Notes under the pieces: generated by a model
Databases searched by the model: none
The model's input: the letters and a program-made list of their open reading frames with translations, nothing else
Told to the model about the DNA's origin: nothing
From: a virus
Strand: one strand, 5' to 3'
Length of the DNA stretch: 34,771 bases
IMG/VR virus record: IMGVR_UViG_3300021376_000186
Span: 1 to 34,771 of that record
Translations under genes and position numbers: made by a program
Shown: one piece after another, positions 20,822 through 27,115 of the stretch
Layout: each line of letters opens with the position of its first letter
Position numbering within the stretch: position 1 is the first letter of the stretch

Positions 20822-21613
20822 ATGCCTTTACAAATTAGACGTGGATTGTCGTCTCAGATGACATCAAGTGTCACACCAGAGGTTGGTGAACCTATTTTTA
20901 CTACTGATACCGATAAGCTATATATTGGCGATGGCACTACAACAGCAGATGTACTAGTTCCCGTCAATCCAGATATGGACACGAGGGACTTGGGAGACGT
21001 TTCTACATCTTTACCTGTCGATGGCCAATTTTTACTTTACGATAGCGCATTGACATCTTATGTTCCAACAAACGCAACAATAGATAACTTAACCAATGTA
21101 GATATCACTTCGGTCGCGAACGGTGAAACATTGGTATATAATTCGACAACATCTAAATGGGAAAACGGAGCAGGTGGCGGCGGTGGAGGTACTCTAAGTG
21201 GTTTATCTGATGTTACAATTACAAGCGTTGATGACGGCGATCTTATTAGATATAACAGTGTAACGGGTAAATATATTAATGATCCGTATGCAAGAGGACT
21301 ATCAACTTTGATTCCCGCTTATATGGGCGGTGGCGCACAGATAGAGGCGGTTGCTGGCAACACTTCTTTACTTTTTACGAACGGTCCTGGTATCTATGCT
21401 GGAGTTATGGATAACTCATTTAGTACTGGTACCATTGGACAATGTTTAACGGCTGATGGTAATGGTGGGCTGAATTGGGAGCAGGTATTGCTTGAGAATG
21501 CAGCAGGTGGTACTCTTTACGATGCGGTAGATGATGCTGCTGCTGCTAGCGGAGGTGTTCCGGTTGGCGGCATTTACAGAGATGGATCAACGCTGAAGGT
21601 AAGAGTTTCGTAG
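20822..21613 (+). CDS. tail fibre protein with Mtd-like N-terminus (263 aa)
   Basis: The start MPLQIRRGLSSQMTSSVTPE then GEPIFTTDTDKLYIGDGTTT is the recurring N-terminal unit of trimeric fibre proteins (major tropism determinant and hyaluronidase-like families). Three copies of an L-x-D/N-V ... G-x-x-L-x-Y module follow (DLGDVSTS, LTNVDITS, LSDVTITS), then a Gly run (GAGGGGGG). The same module returns in the genes at 24986 and 26768. The protein probably sits at the tail tip and contributes to host recognition. Confidence 0.7.
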   Translation: MPLQIRRGLSSQMTSSVTPEVGEPIFTTDTDKLYIGDGTTTADVLVPVNPDMDTRDLGDVSTSLPVDGQFLLYDSALTSYVPTNATIDNLTNVDITSVANGETLVYNSTTSKWENGAGGGGGGTLSGLSDVTITSVDDGDLIRYNSVTGKYINDPYARGLSTLIPAYMGGGAQIEAVAGNTSLLFTNGPGIYAGVMDNSFSTGTIGQCLTADGNGGLNWEQVLLENAAGGTLYDAVDDAAAASGGVPVGGIYRDGSTLKVRVS

Positions 21614-21621
21614 GAATAATA
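21611..21621 (+). promoter_or_regulatory. TAGGAATA motif before scaffold gene
   Basis: TAGGAATAATA overlaps the stop (TAG) of the fibre gene and lies 32 bases before the scaffold start. A small palindrome AGGC-GTGAC-GCCT stands between. Confidence 0.4.
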
Positions 21622-21652
21622 TGCTGCACCTTAGGCGTGACGCCTGTTACTT

Positions 21653-22387
21653 ATGAGCGAAGAAAACCTTCAGGCTACCGAGACGGAGTCTGTAGCGCAA
21701 GAAAACGCTACCCAAGATCCTAAGGATGGGAAAACCTACAGTCCTGAGGAAGTTGCCAATCTGATGAAGGCCTTACGGTCTGAACGAGAAACTCGCAAGA
21801 CCTATGAGCGTCAGATAAGAGAGAAGGATAACCAACTTCAGCGATTTGCTGATGTTAATCCTGATGAATACGAAAAGCTGCTAGTCGAGGCTTCTCGTGC
21901 TGCTGAAATCGAATCACGTTATGGTGAATCCATTAGAGCGATTGAAGAAAAGTACGGTCGACAAGCTGCTGAAGCCGAGCAGAAAGCAAAGTTTGCCGAA
22001 TCTCGAATTCAAGAATTAAACAAAAGATATGCACTTGAAAAAGTGTTTAATGCAGTCGGAGGTCGTACCGATGCTGCGGATGGCGTATCGTTCTTCGATA
22101 TGTTTGCCGATCAAATGGGGGCACGTTTCCGGCAAGAATCTGATGGTTCTCTGACGGTTGTTGATCAACAAGGTGATCCTTTGCTGGATTCGGAAACTGG
22201 TAAGCGTTTGACTTCTGAGGATTTTGTCGCTTCATTCAAGATCCATCCTGTTTACGGGACATTCTTCAAGGGCGTCAAAGGCTCGGGTGCTGGGCTTAAT
22301 TATGGTGGTACTGATAACAACGGTATTCCCATTGAGGATCTCAGTGGATTGAGTCGAGACGAATTATTCCAAAGAGCATTTGGTTAG
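21653..22387 (+). CDS. capsid scaffolding protein (244 aa)
   Basis: An acidic N-terminus (MSEENLQATETESVAQENAT), a long charged coiled coil (about residues 30-120: RSERETRKTYERQIREKDNQ and EEKYGRQAAEAEQKAKFAES), and a soluble C-terminus. This layout directly before a major capsid gene is that of a scaffold (GP20/minor structural type), which guides procapsid assembly and leaves before DNA packaging. Length is normal. A terminator follows. No protease domain is fused to it and none is encoded next to it. Confidence 0.75.
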   Translation: MSEENLQATETESVAQENATQDPKDGKTYSPEEVANLMKALRSERETRKTYERQIREKDNQLQRFADVNPDEYEKLLVEASRAAEIESRYGESIRAIEEKYGRQAAEAEQKAKFAESRIQELNKRYALEKVFNAVGGRTDAADGVSFFDMFADQMGARFRQESDGSLTVVDQQGDPLLDSETGKRLTSEDFVASFKIHPVYGTFFKGVKGSGAGLNYGGTDNNGIPIEDLSGLSRDELFQRAFG

Positions 22388-22391
22388 GATC

Positions 22392-22412
22392 AAGGCCCCG
22401 CAAGGGGCTTTT
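22392..22412 (+). terminator. Rho-independent terminator after scaffold gene
   Basis: AAGGCCCC-GCAA-GGGGCTTTT: a six-pair GC stem with a G-U pair, then A-T pairs into four T. It lies 5 bases after the scaffold stop and just before the motif at 22417. Confidence 0.8.
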
Positions 22413-22416
22413 CCAT

Positions 22417-22427
22417 TAGGAATAATA
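22417..22427 (+). promoter_or_regulatory. TAGGAATA motif, likely promoter of capsid gene
   Basis: CATTAGGAATAATAATC follows a terminator and precedes a 139-base leader of the major capsid gene. A transcription start must lie after the terminator for the capsid to be expressed strongly, which makes this the best candidate. Confidence 0.5.
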
Positions 22428-22566
22428 ATCTTTTGGAATTATATGTTAGAAAGCACCCGGTTTTTGTCGGACTGTGATAGTTGGACTGGCGGGGTGTTTC
22501 GATGTAGGGCGTGATGCTCAACAAAGTTTCACCTTTCCTTTTTGTTCAACTTAGGAGTTATTTAAA
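22428..22566 (+). other. 139-base leader of the capsid gene
   Basis: No ORF. The 3' part contains CAACAAA and TTTTGTT that can pair around a loop of about 15 bases, placing the ribosome site TAGGAG (about 9 bases before ATG) just after the stem. The long leader is unusual for this compact region and may stabilise the message or mark the promoter-proximal part. Confidence 0.45.
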
Positions 22567-23466
22567 ATGGGACTTAGTCTCGTCGAAGCTAAAAAGCATT
22601 CGCGCAATCCCCAGGAACTCGCAATTGTTTCCGAGTTAGCTGCCGGGCCTCTGCTTTCTGTGATGCCTTTCCGCGAAATCCAGGGCAATGGTCTGTTCTG
22701 GAAGCGTGAAGAGTCGCTTGGCGACGTGGGCTTCAGAAACTATAACGCTAACTACAGCGAGAACTACGCTGAAGTTAGCCAGCAGTCTGAGAGCCTCCGC
22801 CTGTTCGGTGGCGACATCAAGATTGACCGCGCTATCCTTGACCTCGAGGGTCCTGAATCCCGCGCTTATCAAGTGCAAGCCAAGACTCGTGCAATGCGTC
22901 TGGCTTGGGAATCCCTGTTCATCAATGGTGATTCCAACCAGTCTCCTGCTGAGTTCGACGGTCTGGCTACTCGCCTGCCTGCTGCTGCTTTTGCAACCAA
23001 CAGCCAGGTGATCCGTAACGACACGACCGCTCAGCCTCTGGATCTGGGTAAACTGGATGAGGCTATCGATGCTGTGGATGCCCAAGGTGGTACCAAGTAT
23101 CTGGTCATGTCCAAGTCTGCTCGTCGTCATCTGACCTCGATTGCACGCACCTCCGCTCAAATCGACATCGCTCGTAATGAGTTCGGTTATCAGCAGATGG
23201 TGTATGCCGGCCTGCCCGTGATTGAACTGGATCGCGACCACCAGAACGCCGCTATCCTCGATTCGACTGTCGCTGATCAGAGCATCTTCGTCGTAACGTT
23301 CGGCAACGATCTGCTGACTGGTATTCAAAACGGTGGCGTTCAGGTTCGTGACCTGGGTGAGTCCAGCGCTTCTCCTCAGGTTGTGATCCGCGTTGAGTGG
23401 TATTGCGGTTTAGCCATGGTGAATGGCCGCTCTGCTGCTCGTCTGACCAACGTCGACGCATCCTGA
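22567..23466 (+). CDS. major capsid protein (299 aa)
   Basis: A 299-residue protein following the scaffold, with N-terminal helices and RESLGDVGFRNY-like strands (FWKREESLGDVGFRNYNANY), a conserved NGDSNQSPAEFDGL turn near residue 118, and a beta-rich C-terminus (VVIRVEWYCGLAMVNGRSAA). The NGD(S) ... FDGL loop and the R-x-E-W-Y-C-G end are typical of one HK97-fold major capsid family (encapsulin-like superfamily). Codons are C/G-rich at third positions unlike most genes here, as in the tail tube gene, marking very high expression. AGGAG lies about 9 bases before the ATG. Confidence 0.85.
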   Translation: MGLSLVEAKKHSRNPQELAIVSELAAGPLLSVMPFREIQGNGLFWKREESLGDVGFRNYNANYSENYAEVSQQSESLRLFGGDIKIDRAILDLEGPESRAYQVQAKTRAMRLAWESLFINGDSNQSPAEFDGLATRLPAAAFATNSQVIRNDTTAQPLDLGKLDEAIDAVDAQGGTKYLVMSKSARRHLTSIARTSAQIDIARNEFGYQQMVYAGLPVIELDRDHQNAAILDSTVADQSIFVVTFGNDLLTGIQNGGVQVRDLGESSASPQVVIRVEWYCGLAMVNGRSAARLTNVDAS

Positions 23467-23471
23467 TAAAC

Positions 23472-23497
23472 GGGGCTACGGCCCCTGTTCCCTTTTT
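23472..23497 (+). terminator. terminator after capsid gene
   Basis: GGGGC-TACG-GCCCC hairpin 5 bases after the stop, with six T starting 7 bases after the stem. The gap makes it weaker than the others. Confidence 0.65.
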
Positions 23498-23520
23498 TGT
23501 ACCTCTACCCTTTTAGATAA

Positions 23521-23871
23521 ATGGCTGCAAGATCTACTGGTATTTTTCCTAGAGAAAAATTTGATTTAGACGCCAATCTGGTTGTCACTACTTCTGATGT
23601 AGACCCTGGTGTGACTTTCACCGGAATCAGAACCATCCGTTGCATTCTGGTCAACACCACCATTACTGGTAACGCTACTGTTACCTTTAACGTTGGTGGC
23701 AAGGATGTTGTCTTCACCGCTGACGATCTCGATCCGAACGGTGTCGGCATTGCTCATGTCCGTGGCGCACTATGCGACACTGATAACCTCGTTAACTTCA
23801 CTCCTGCTGCCAATGCTGGTACCGTTAGCGTTGGTGCTGCTTTCCTCGATATGGTCGACAACGTCTGCTGA
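23521..23871 (+). CDS. putative head decoration protein (116 aa)
   Basis: A beta-rich, Thr/Val/Asn-rich protein of 116 residues (VDPGVTFTGIRTIRCILVNT, ATVTFNVGGKDVVFTADDLD) between the major capsid gene and a terminator. It shares the C/G-rich codon usage of capsid and tube genes, so it should be made in similar amounts. Size, position, abundance and beta content all suit a head decoration (cement) protein, though a signature motif is lacking. Two cysteines (RCILVNT and the last residue). Confidence 0.6.
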   Translation: MAARSTGIFPREKFDLDANLVVTTSDVDPGVTFTGIRTIRCILVNTTITGNATVTFNVGGKDVVFTADDLDPNGVGIAHVRGALCDTDNLVNFTPAANAGTVSVGAAFLDMVDNVC

Positions 23872-23882
23872 AATTGACGAAA

Positions 23883-23892
23883 ACGGAATAAT
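23883..23892 (+). promoter_or_regulatory. GGAATAATA motif overlapping a terminator
   Basis: CGGAATAATA lies directly before and partly within the terminator of the decoration gene, 33 bases before the next start. Its position right at a terminator weakens the promoter reading here. Confidence 0.25.
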
Positions 23893-23917
23893 AGGGGTGG
23901 CTAGGGTCACCCCTTTT
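23892..23917 (+). terminator. Rho-independent terminator after decoration gene
   Basis: AGGGGTG pairs perfectly with CACCCCT (23892-23898 with 23907-23913) and is followed by five T. It lies 20 bases after the stop. Confidence 0.85.
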
Positions 23918-23924
23918 TATTGTC

Positions 23925-24143
23925 ATGCATTTACCTGAACTTCCTACTATTTTCGTAAAGAACGGTGAGGAGCGCAAAGCTTACTTTACTGTTCAAGCCA
24001 AAGAACTTGTCGAGGCTGGATGGGTTCAGAAGGGCACCAAAGAGCACAAGCCCTCAGCCGCGAAAACCAACCAAAAGGCTACTGGAGCCGTAGAAGAAAT
24101 CAAGCCCGTATCTGAAGCACCCAAGGAAGAGGCTGCAAAATGA
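23925..24143 (+). CDS. small Lys/Glu-rich virion-region protein (72 aa)
   Basis: A 72-residue protein with a short folded N-terminal part (MHLPELPTIFVKNGEERKAY, VQAKELVEAGWVQKG) and a disordered Lys/Ala/Glu/Pro C-terminus (EIKPVSEAPKEEAAK). Such small proteins often follow capsid genes in phages. The stop overlaps the next start by ATGA. Possibly a minor head protein; nothing more can be said. Confidence 0.55.
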   Translation: MHLPELPTIFVKNGEERKAYFTVQAKELVEAGWVQKGTKEHKPSAAKTNQKATGAVEEIKPVSEAPKEEAAK

Positions 24144-24325
24144 ATGAGGATATTCAATATTTGAAAGGTCCTCGCATTGTAGATGGCGTCAATCTTGACG
24201 CCGACATTCTTGCTTCTCATCCAACCATTCAAAGGCGTGAGATCAGTGATTCTATTAATGATGGGAGTTTAGGTAAGCCTGCTTATGCTCCTAATTCACA
24301 GAACAAAGATGGTTCACCTTTTTGA
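24140..24325 (+). CDS. small hypothetical protein (61 aa)
   Basis: Starts within ATGA of the preceding stop; 61 residues (MNEDIQYLKGPRIVDGVNLD, ASHPTIQRREISDSINDGSL) with an unstructured end rich in Asn, Pro and Ser. No family recognised. It belongs to a run of five very small genes whose ends overlap or nearly touch, from 23925 to 24951. Confidence 0.55.
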   Translation: MNEDIQYLKGPRIVDGVNLDADILASHPTIQRREISDSINDGSLGKPAYAPNSQNKDGSPF

Positions 24326-24326
24326 T

Positions 24327-24494
24327 ATGCCATTCAAATCAGAAAAACAAAAGAGATATTTATACGCAAAGGAACCTGCTGTTGCGCAAAAGTTTCAGCG
24401 TGAAGAAGACAAACAGAAACGGCAACGCAATATAAAAAAAAGAAATAGAAAAGGAAGCCTAAATCAAAAGGAGTTAGTATGGCGTTATCGCTGA
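24327..24494 (+). CDS. small basic phage protein, MPFKSEKQ type (55 aa)
   Basis: The ATG at 24327 gives MPFKSEKQKRYLYAKEPAVA, followed by QKFQREEDKQKRQRNIKKR. Short proteins that begin MPFKSxxQRRYxxAxxP are widespread in phages and are not characterised. The upstream ATG at 24285 is in the same frame but overlaps the previous gene, so 24327 is preferred. Strongly basic, probably nucleic-acid or virion associated. The next gene starts 16 bases before this one ends. Confidence 0.65.
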   Translation: MPFKSEKQKRYLYAKEPAVAQKFQREEDKQKRQRNIKKRNRKGSLNQKELVWRYR

Positions 24495-24658
24495 TTGCCG
24501 CAAGAATGACCTCTGGACCTAAGTCCAAGAGTGGTAAGGTCATTTCTGAATATGGCAGCAAGGCTTCTCCCGTAAATAAGATTAGGCGAAACGGTGCCAC
24601 TGATCGCTATAGAAGGAAGGGAGGAGAGGCACCCGCTAAAGGTAGTGGGAGAAGATAA
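24479..24658 (+). CDS. small basic protein (59 aa)
   Basis: GGAG lies 5 bases before the ATG at 24479. The product, MALSLIAARMTSGPKSKSGK then a Gly/Lys/Arg-rich tail ending APAKGSGRR, is 59 residues and strongly basic. It overlaps the preceding gene by 16 bases and the next start by one base (TAATG). DNA or internal-capsid association is plausible from charge alone. No family recognised. Confidence 0.6.
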   Translation: MALSLIAARMTSGPKSKSGKVISEYGSKASPVNKIRRNGATDRYRRKGGEAPAKGSGRR

Positions 24659-24951
24659 TGGCTGGCAAATCAAGATCTGCTGAGTTTTACGCCAAGAATC
24701 CTGAGGCACGTAAGAAAAAGTATGCTTACGATAAGAAGAGGAATGCAACTTCTGAACGCAAAGAATATCGTGCAGAATTAGCAAGAGAGCGTCGCGCTAG
24801 AGGGATTATGGGTAAAGGTGGCCCTGATGTTAGCCATGCTACTGGAGGGGGTTTCAAGCTTGAGGATCCCAAGAAAAACAGGGCGAGGAATGGTCACGGA
24901 AATAATGGCAGACTAGCGCCTGGAAAGGGCACAAAAAAAGCCAAGCGCTGA
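24658..24951 (+). CDS. small basic phage protein, conserved in cyanophages (97 aa)
   Basis: The product begins MAGKSRSAEFYAKNPEARKK and has ERKEYRAELARERRARGIMG, KGGPDVSHATGG and KKNRARNGHGNNG. I recall this order (KSRSAEFYAKNPEARKKK ... RAELxRERRxRGxxGKGGxDVSH ... KNRARN) from uncharacterised proteins of many cyanophages. It is extremely basic (mainly Lys and Arg), so nucleic-acid binding or packing is likely. It is the last gene of the small-gene run behind the capsid. Confidence 0.75.
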   Translation: MAGKSRSAEFYAKNPEARKKKYAYDKKRNATSERKEYRAELARERRARGIMGKGGPDVSHATGGGFKLEDPKKNRARNGHGNNGRLAPGKGTKKAKR

Positions 24952-24985
24952 TTTTGTGGCAACCTAAAAAAGCCTGATTTGTTCT

Positions 24986-26377
24986 ATGGCGACGCGGATT
25001 AGCAGTGCAGAATCAATCCGCTTAGCACTCCAAAAGGATGCACTTGTGGCGTCTATTTTGGAGGTAATTTCTATTGATATTTCGGGTCGTGCGCCGATTG
25101 CTCTTGGTCCATCGGCAGCGATCAAAAGGATTCCGAATATTGATGGTTTAGAAGCGGCGTGGGATCTAGAATTTATTGGCTTAACGGATGAAGAAGCTTC
25201 TATAGTGGCAGATGCAATACGTTCGTTATTCATTGATTCAGAGGTTTCTTTTAGTTCGTCAAAACTTACTGCTCGGATTTACAGCCTTGTTACGCCGCAA
25301 TTAAAAGCTTTTGTTGAACAAGCGAAGAAAGATGAAGAAGATCGCAATCGCGTGAAGCGCGTTGAGAGCGCCATACAGGTTGCTCAAAGCGTCAAAGACG
25401 GGAAAGATGGCGCAATAGGCTCACAAGGCCCTCAAGGCCCTCAGGGGCCACCGGGAGTGCCTGGTGATCCCGGACCACAGGGTTTACCAGGTAGAGACGG
25501 CAAAGATTTACTTGCTACCGATGCGACTCTTAATGATCTCAAGGATGTTTATATTGAAGACAGCAAAGTTGGGCAAGTATTAACATACGACGGAGCGACT
25601 TGGGTTTCCCGTTATGCACCGCAAATATCCAAAGCTGCTGGTGGCGGTGGTGGTGGAATCACCTTGCCAAGTGGTGGCAATGAATTCGCAATACTTGAGA
25701 AAGCTTCTTCTGCTAATAATGATTATAGATTTACAAATTCACCTACTCATGATAGCGTTAAATTTGATACAACTTATGTCGCAACACCTACAACGGGAGA
25801 ATTACTTTGGGATCCGGATGATCTAAGTTTAAATCTGGGAACAAATGGTATTCAATTACACTTAGGACAGGAAACTGCTGTTTTATGTAGAAATAACAGC
25901 AATACTGTAACAATTCCGAAAGGTACTCCTGTTATGTTTGCGGGAACCTTAGGAACTAGTGGTCGACTAAAAGTAAAACCCGCTATTGCAGACGGATCAT
26001 TACCTGGATATTACTTTTTTGGTGTTACTGAACAAAATATACTTGGTGCATCTGATGGTTTCGTAACAACTTTTGGCAAGATACGCGGTATTAATACTAC
26101 TGCATTTGCGGATGGCGACATCCTTTGGTGTGACCCTTTAACCCCAGGTGGATTTGTTAATGTTGAACCTACGGCACCCAACCTGAAACTTCCTGTCGCT
26201 GCGGTAATTCGCTCCCATAGCAATGGTTCAATATTTGTTCGATGGAATACCGGTACCAGCCTTAAGGATTTAAGTGATGTTGAAGCGAATGGCTCAAAAG
26301 TTGATGGAGACATATTGACATGGGTTGCGGCATATAATAGATGGGAACCATCAGCTATCGATGGGGGCGACTTTTAA
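24986..26377 (+). CDS. collagen-like tail fibre protein (463 aa)
   Basis: Residues 1-130 form a helical virion-attachment domain (MATRISSAESIRLALQKDAL). From about residue 137 to 174 there are about 12 Gly-x-y triplets (GSQGPQGPQGPPGVPGDPG), so the fibre should contain a short collagen-like triple helix. Then come an LKDVYIEDSKVGQVLTYDGA module, a Gly run, a beta-rich domain, and a second LSDVEANGS module. It ends IDGGDF, an ending shared in type with the next fibre genes. Probable role: host adsorption. Confidence 0.75.
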   Translation: MATRISSAESIRLALQKDALVASILEVISIDISGRAPIALGPSAAIKRIPNIDGLEAAWDLEFIGLTDEEASIVADAIRSLFIDSEVSFSSSKLTARIYSLVTPQLKAFVEQAKKDEEDRNRVKRVESAIQVAQSVKDGKDGAIGSQGPQGPQGPPGVPGDPGPQGLPGRDGKDLLATDATLNDLKDVYIEDSKVGQVLTYDGATWVSRYAPQISKAAGGGGGGITLPSGGNEFAILEKASSANNDYRFTNSPTHDSVKFDTTYVATPTTGELLWDPDDLSLNLGTNGIQLHLGQETAVLCRNNSNTVTIPKGTPVMFAGTLGTSGRLKVKPAIADGSLPGYYFFGVTEQNILGASDGFVTTFGKIRGINTTAFADGDILWCDPLTPGGFVNVEPTAPNLKLPVAAVIRSHSNGSIFVRWNTGTSLKDLSDVEANGSKVDGDILTWVAAYNRWEPSAIDGGDF

Positions 26378-26392
26378 AATTTAGCAATCAGG

Positions 26393-26409
26393 TACCCTAA
26401 TTTAGGGTT
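26393..26409. repeat. intergenic palindrome
   Basis: CCCTAA and TTAGGG (26395-26400 with 26402-26407) lie between the collagen-like gene and the next CDS. The loop is too short for the full stem and no T-run follows, so it is not a normal terminator. Confidence 0.5.
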
Positions 26410-26419
26410 ACTGTATTCC

Positions 26420-26749
26420 GTGACGCCAGGCACACTTGATATAACTGTATATCAGAAATCAACATTTACACTAAATGTTGATGTAAGCTTTAGCTTAGTA
26501 GGCCATAGCGTTTATGCGCAAATTTGGGATAGTAGAGCTTTAACAAAAATCGCTGATCTAACCGTAACCGTAACCAATGCGGCAGCAGGTCAATTTACCC
26601 TAAGTCTTAGTCATACTGTTACTACAACCTTGACGAAATCCGTTCTGCGTAATGCCGTCTGGGATTGCATGGTGGTTTATAGTACCGGTGTTAGGGAGTA
26701 TATACTAGAAGGCGACGTATTATTTGACCCTGGATATACGGTGCCTTGA
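26420..26749 (+). CDS. BppU-N-like virion protein (109 aa)
   Basis: Starts with GTG at 26420. The order TLDITVYQKSTFTLNVDVSF, SVYAQIWDSRAL, AAGQFTLSLSHTVT, and REYILEGDVLFDPGYT matches the small immunoglobulin-like domain used as attachment module of baseplate upper proteins and fibres. Length (109) fits one domain. It stands between two fibre genes and may link them to the tail. Confidence 0.6.
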   Translation: MTPGTLDITVYQKSTFTLNVDVSFSLVGHSVYAQIWDSRALTKIADLTVTVTNAAAGQFTLSLSHTVTTTLTKSVLRNAVWDCMVVYSTGVREYILEGDVLFDPGYTVP

Positions 26750-26767
26750 CCTGTTCGAAACAGAACA

Positions 26768-27115
26768 ATGGTTAACGTTAACGTACAGTCAAGCACAGTC
26801 ATTGTTTCTGGTACTTCTGTTGCGGTTACATCAACCCCAAGCGTATCCACCACAGTTTCCGGAGGTACTACTGTATTGGTGGATAGCGTTCCCGTTGTTA
26901 ACAGTGTAGTTCCCAGTCAGCAAATTATATCTGTAGATTCATTACCTACGGTTAGCAATATGCTGACTGGGATTAGAACATTGGAGGACTTGCTGGATGT
27001 TGACTTGACTGGAAGAATAGACCAGAGCTTGCTCGTTTATGACCAGTCGACAGGATCTTTTACCACTGCTCAGGGTCATACTGTTCCCAGCATTGCCGAT
27101 GGAGGCAATTTCTGA
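26768..27115 (+). CDS. small fibre-associated protein (115 aa)
   Basis: A Val/Ser/Thr-rich protein (MVNVNVQSSTVIVSGTSVAV, VDSVPVVNSVVPSQQIISVD) with a middle that carries the LEDLLDVDLTGRIDQSLLVY module found in its fibre neighbours, and a C-terminus IADGGNF. It appears to be one short fibre module separated into its own gene. It overlaps the next start by one base (TGATG). No known name. Confidence 0.55.
   Translation: MVNVNVQSSTVIVSGTSVAVTSTPSVSTTVSGGTTVLVDSVPVVNSVVPSQQIISVDSLPTVSNMLTGIRTLEDLLDVDLTGRIDQSLLVYDQSTGSFTTAQGHTVPSIADGGNF

Noticed and set aside
22636-23328. 230-codon minus-strand ORF inside the capsid gene
   Set aside because: It is the antisense of a C/G-rich, highly biased gene, which commonly creates long false ORFs.
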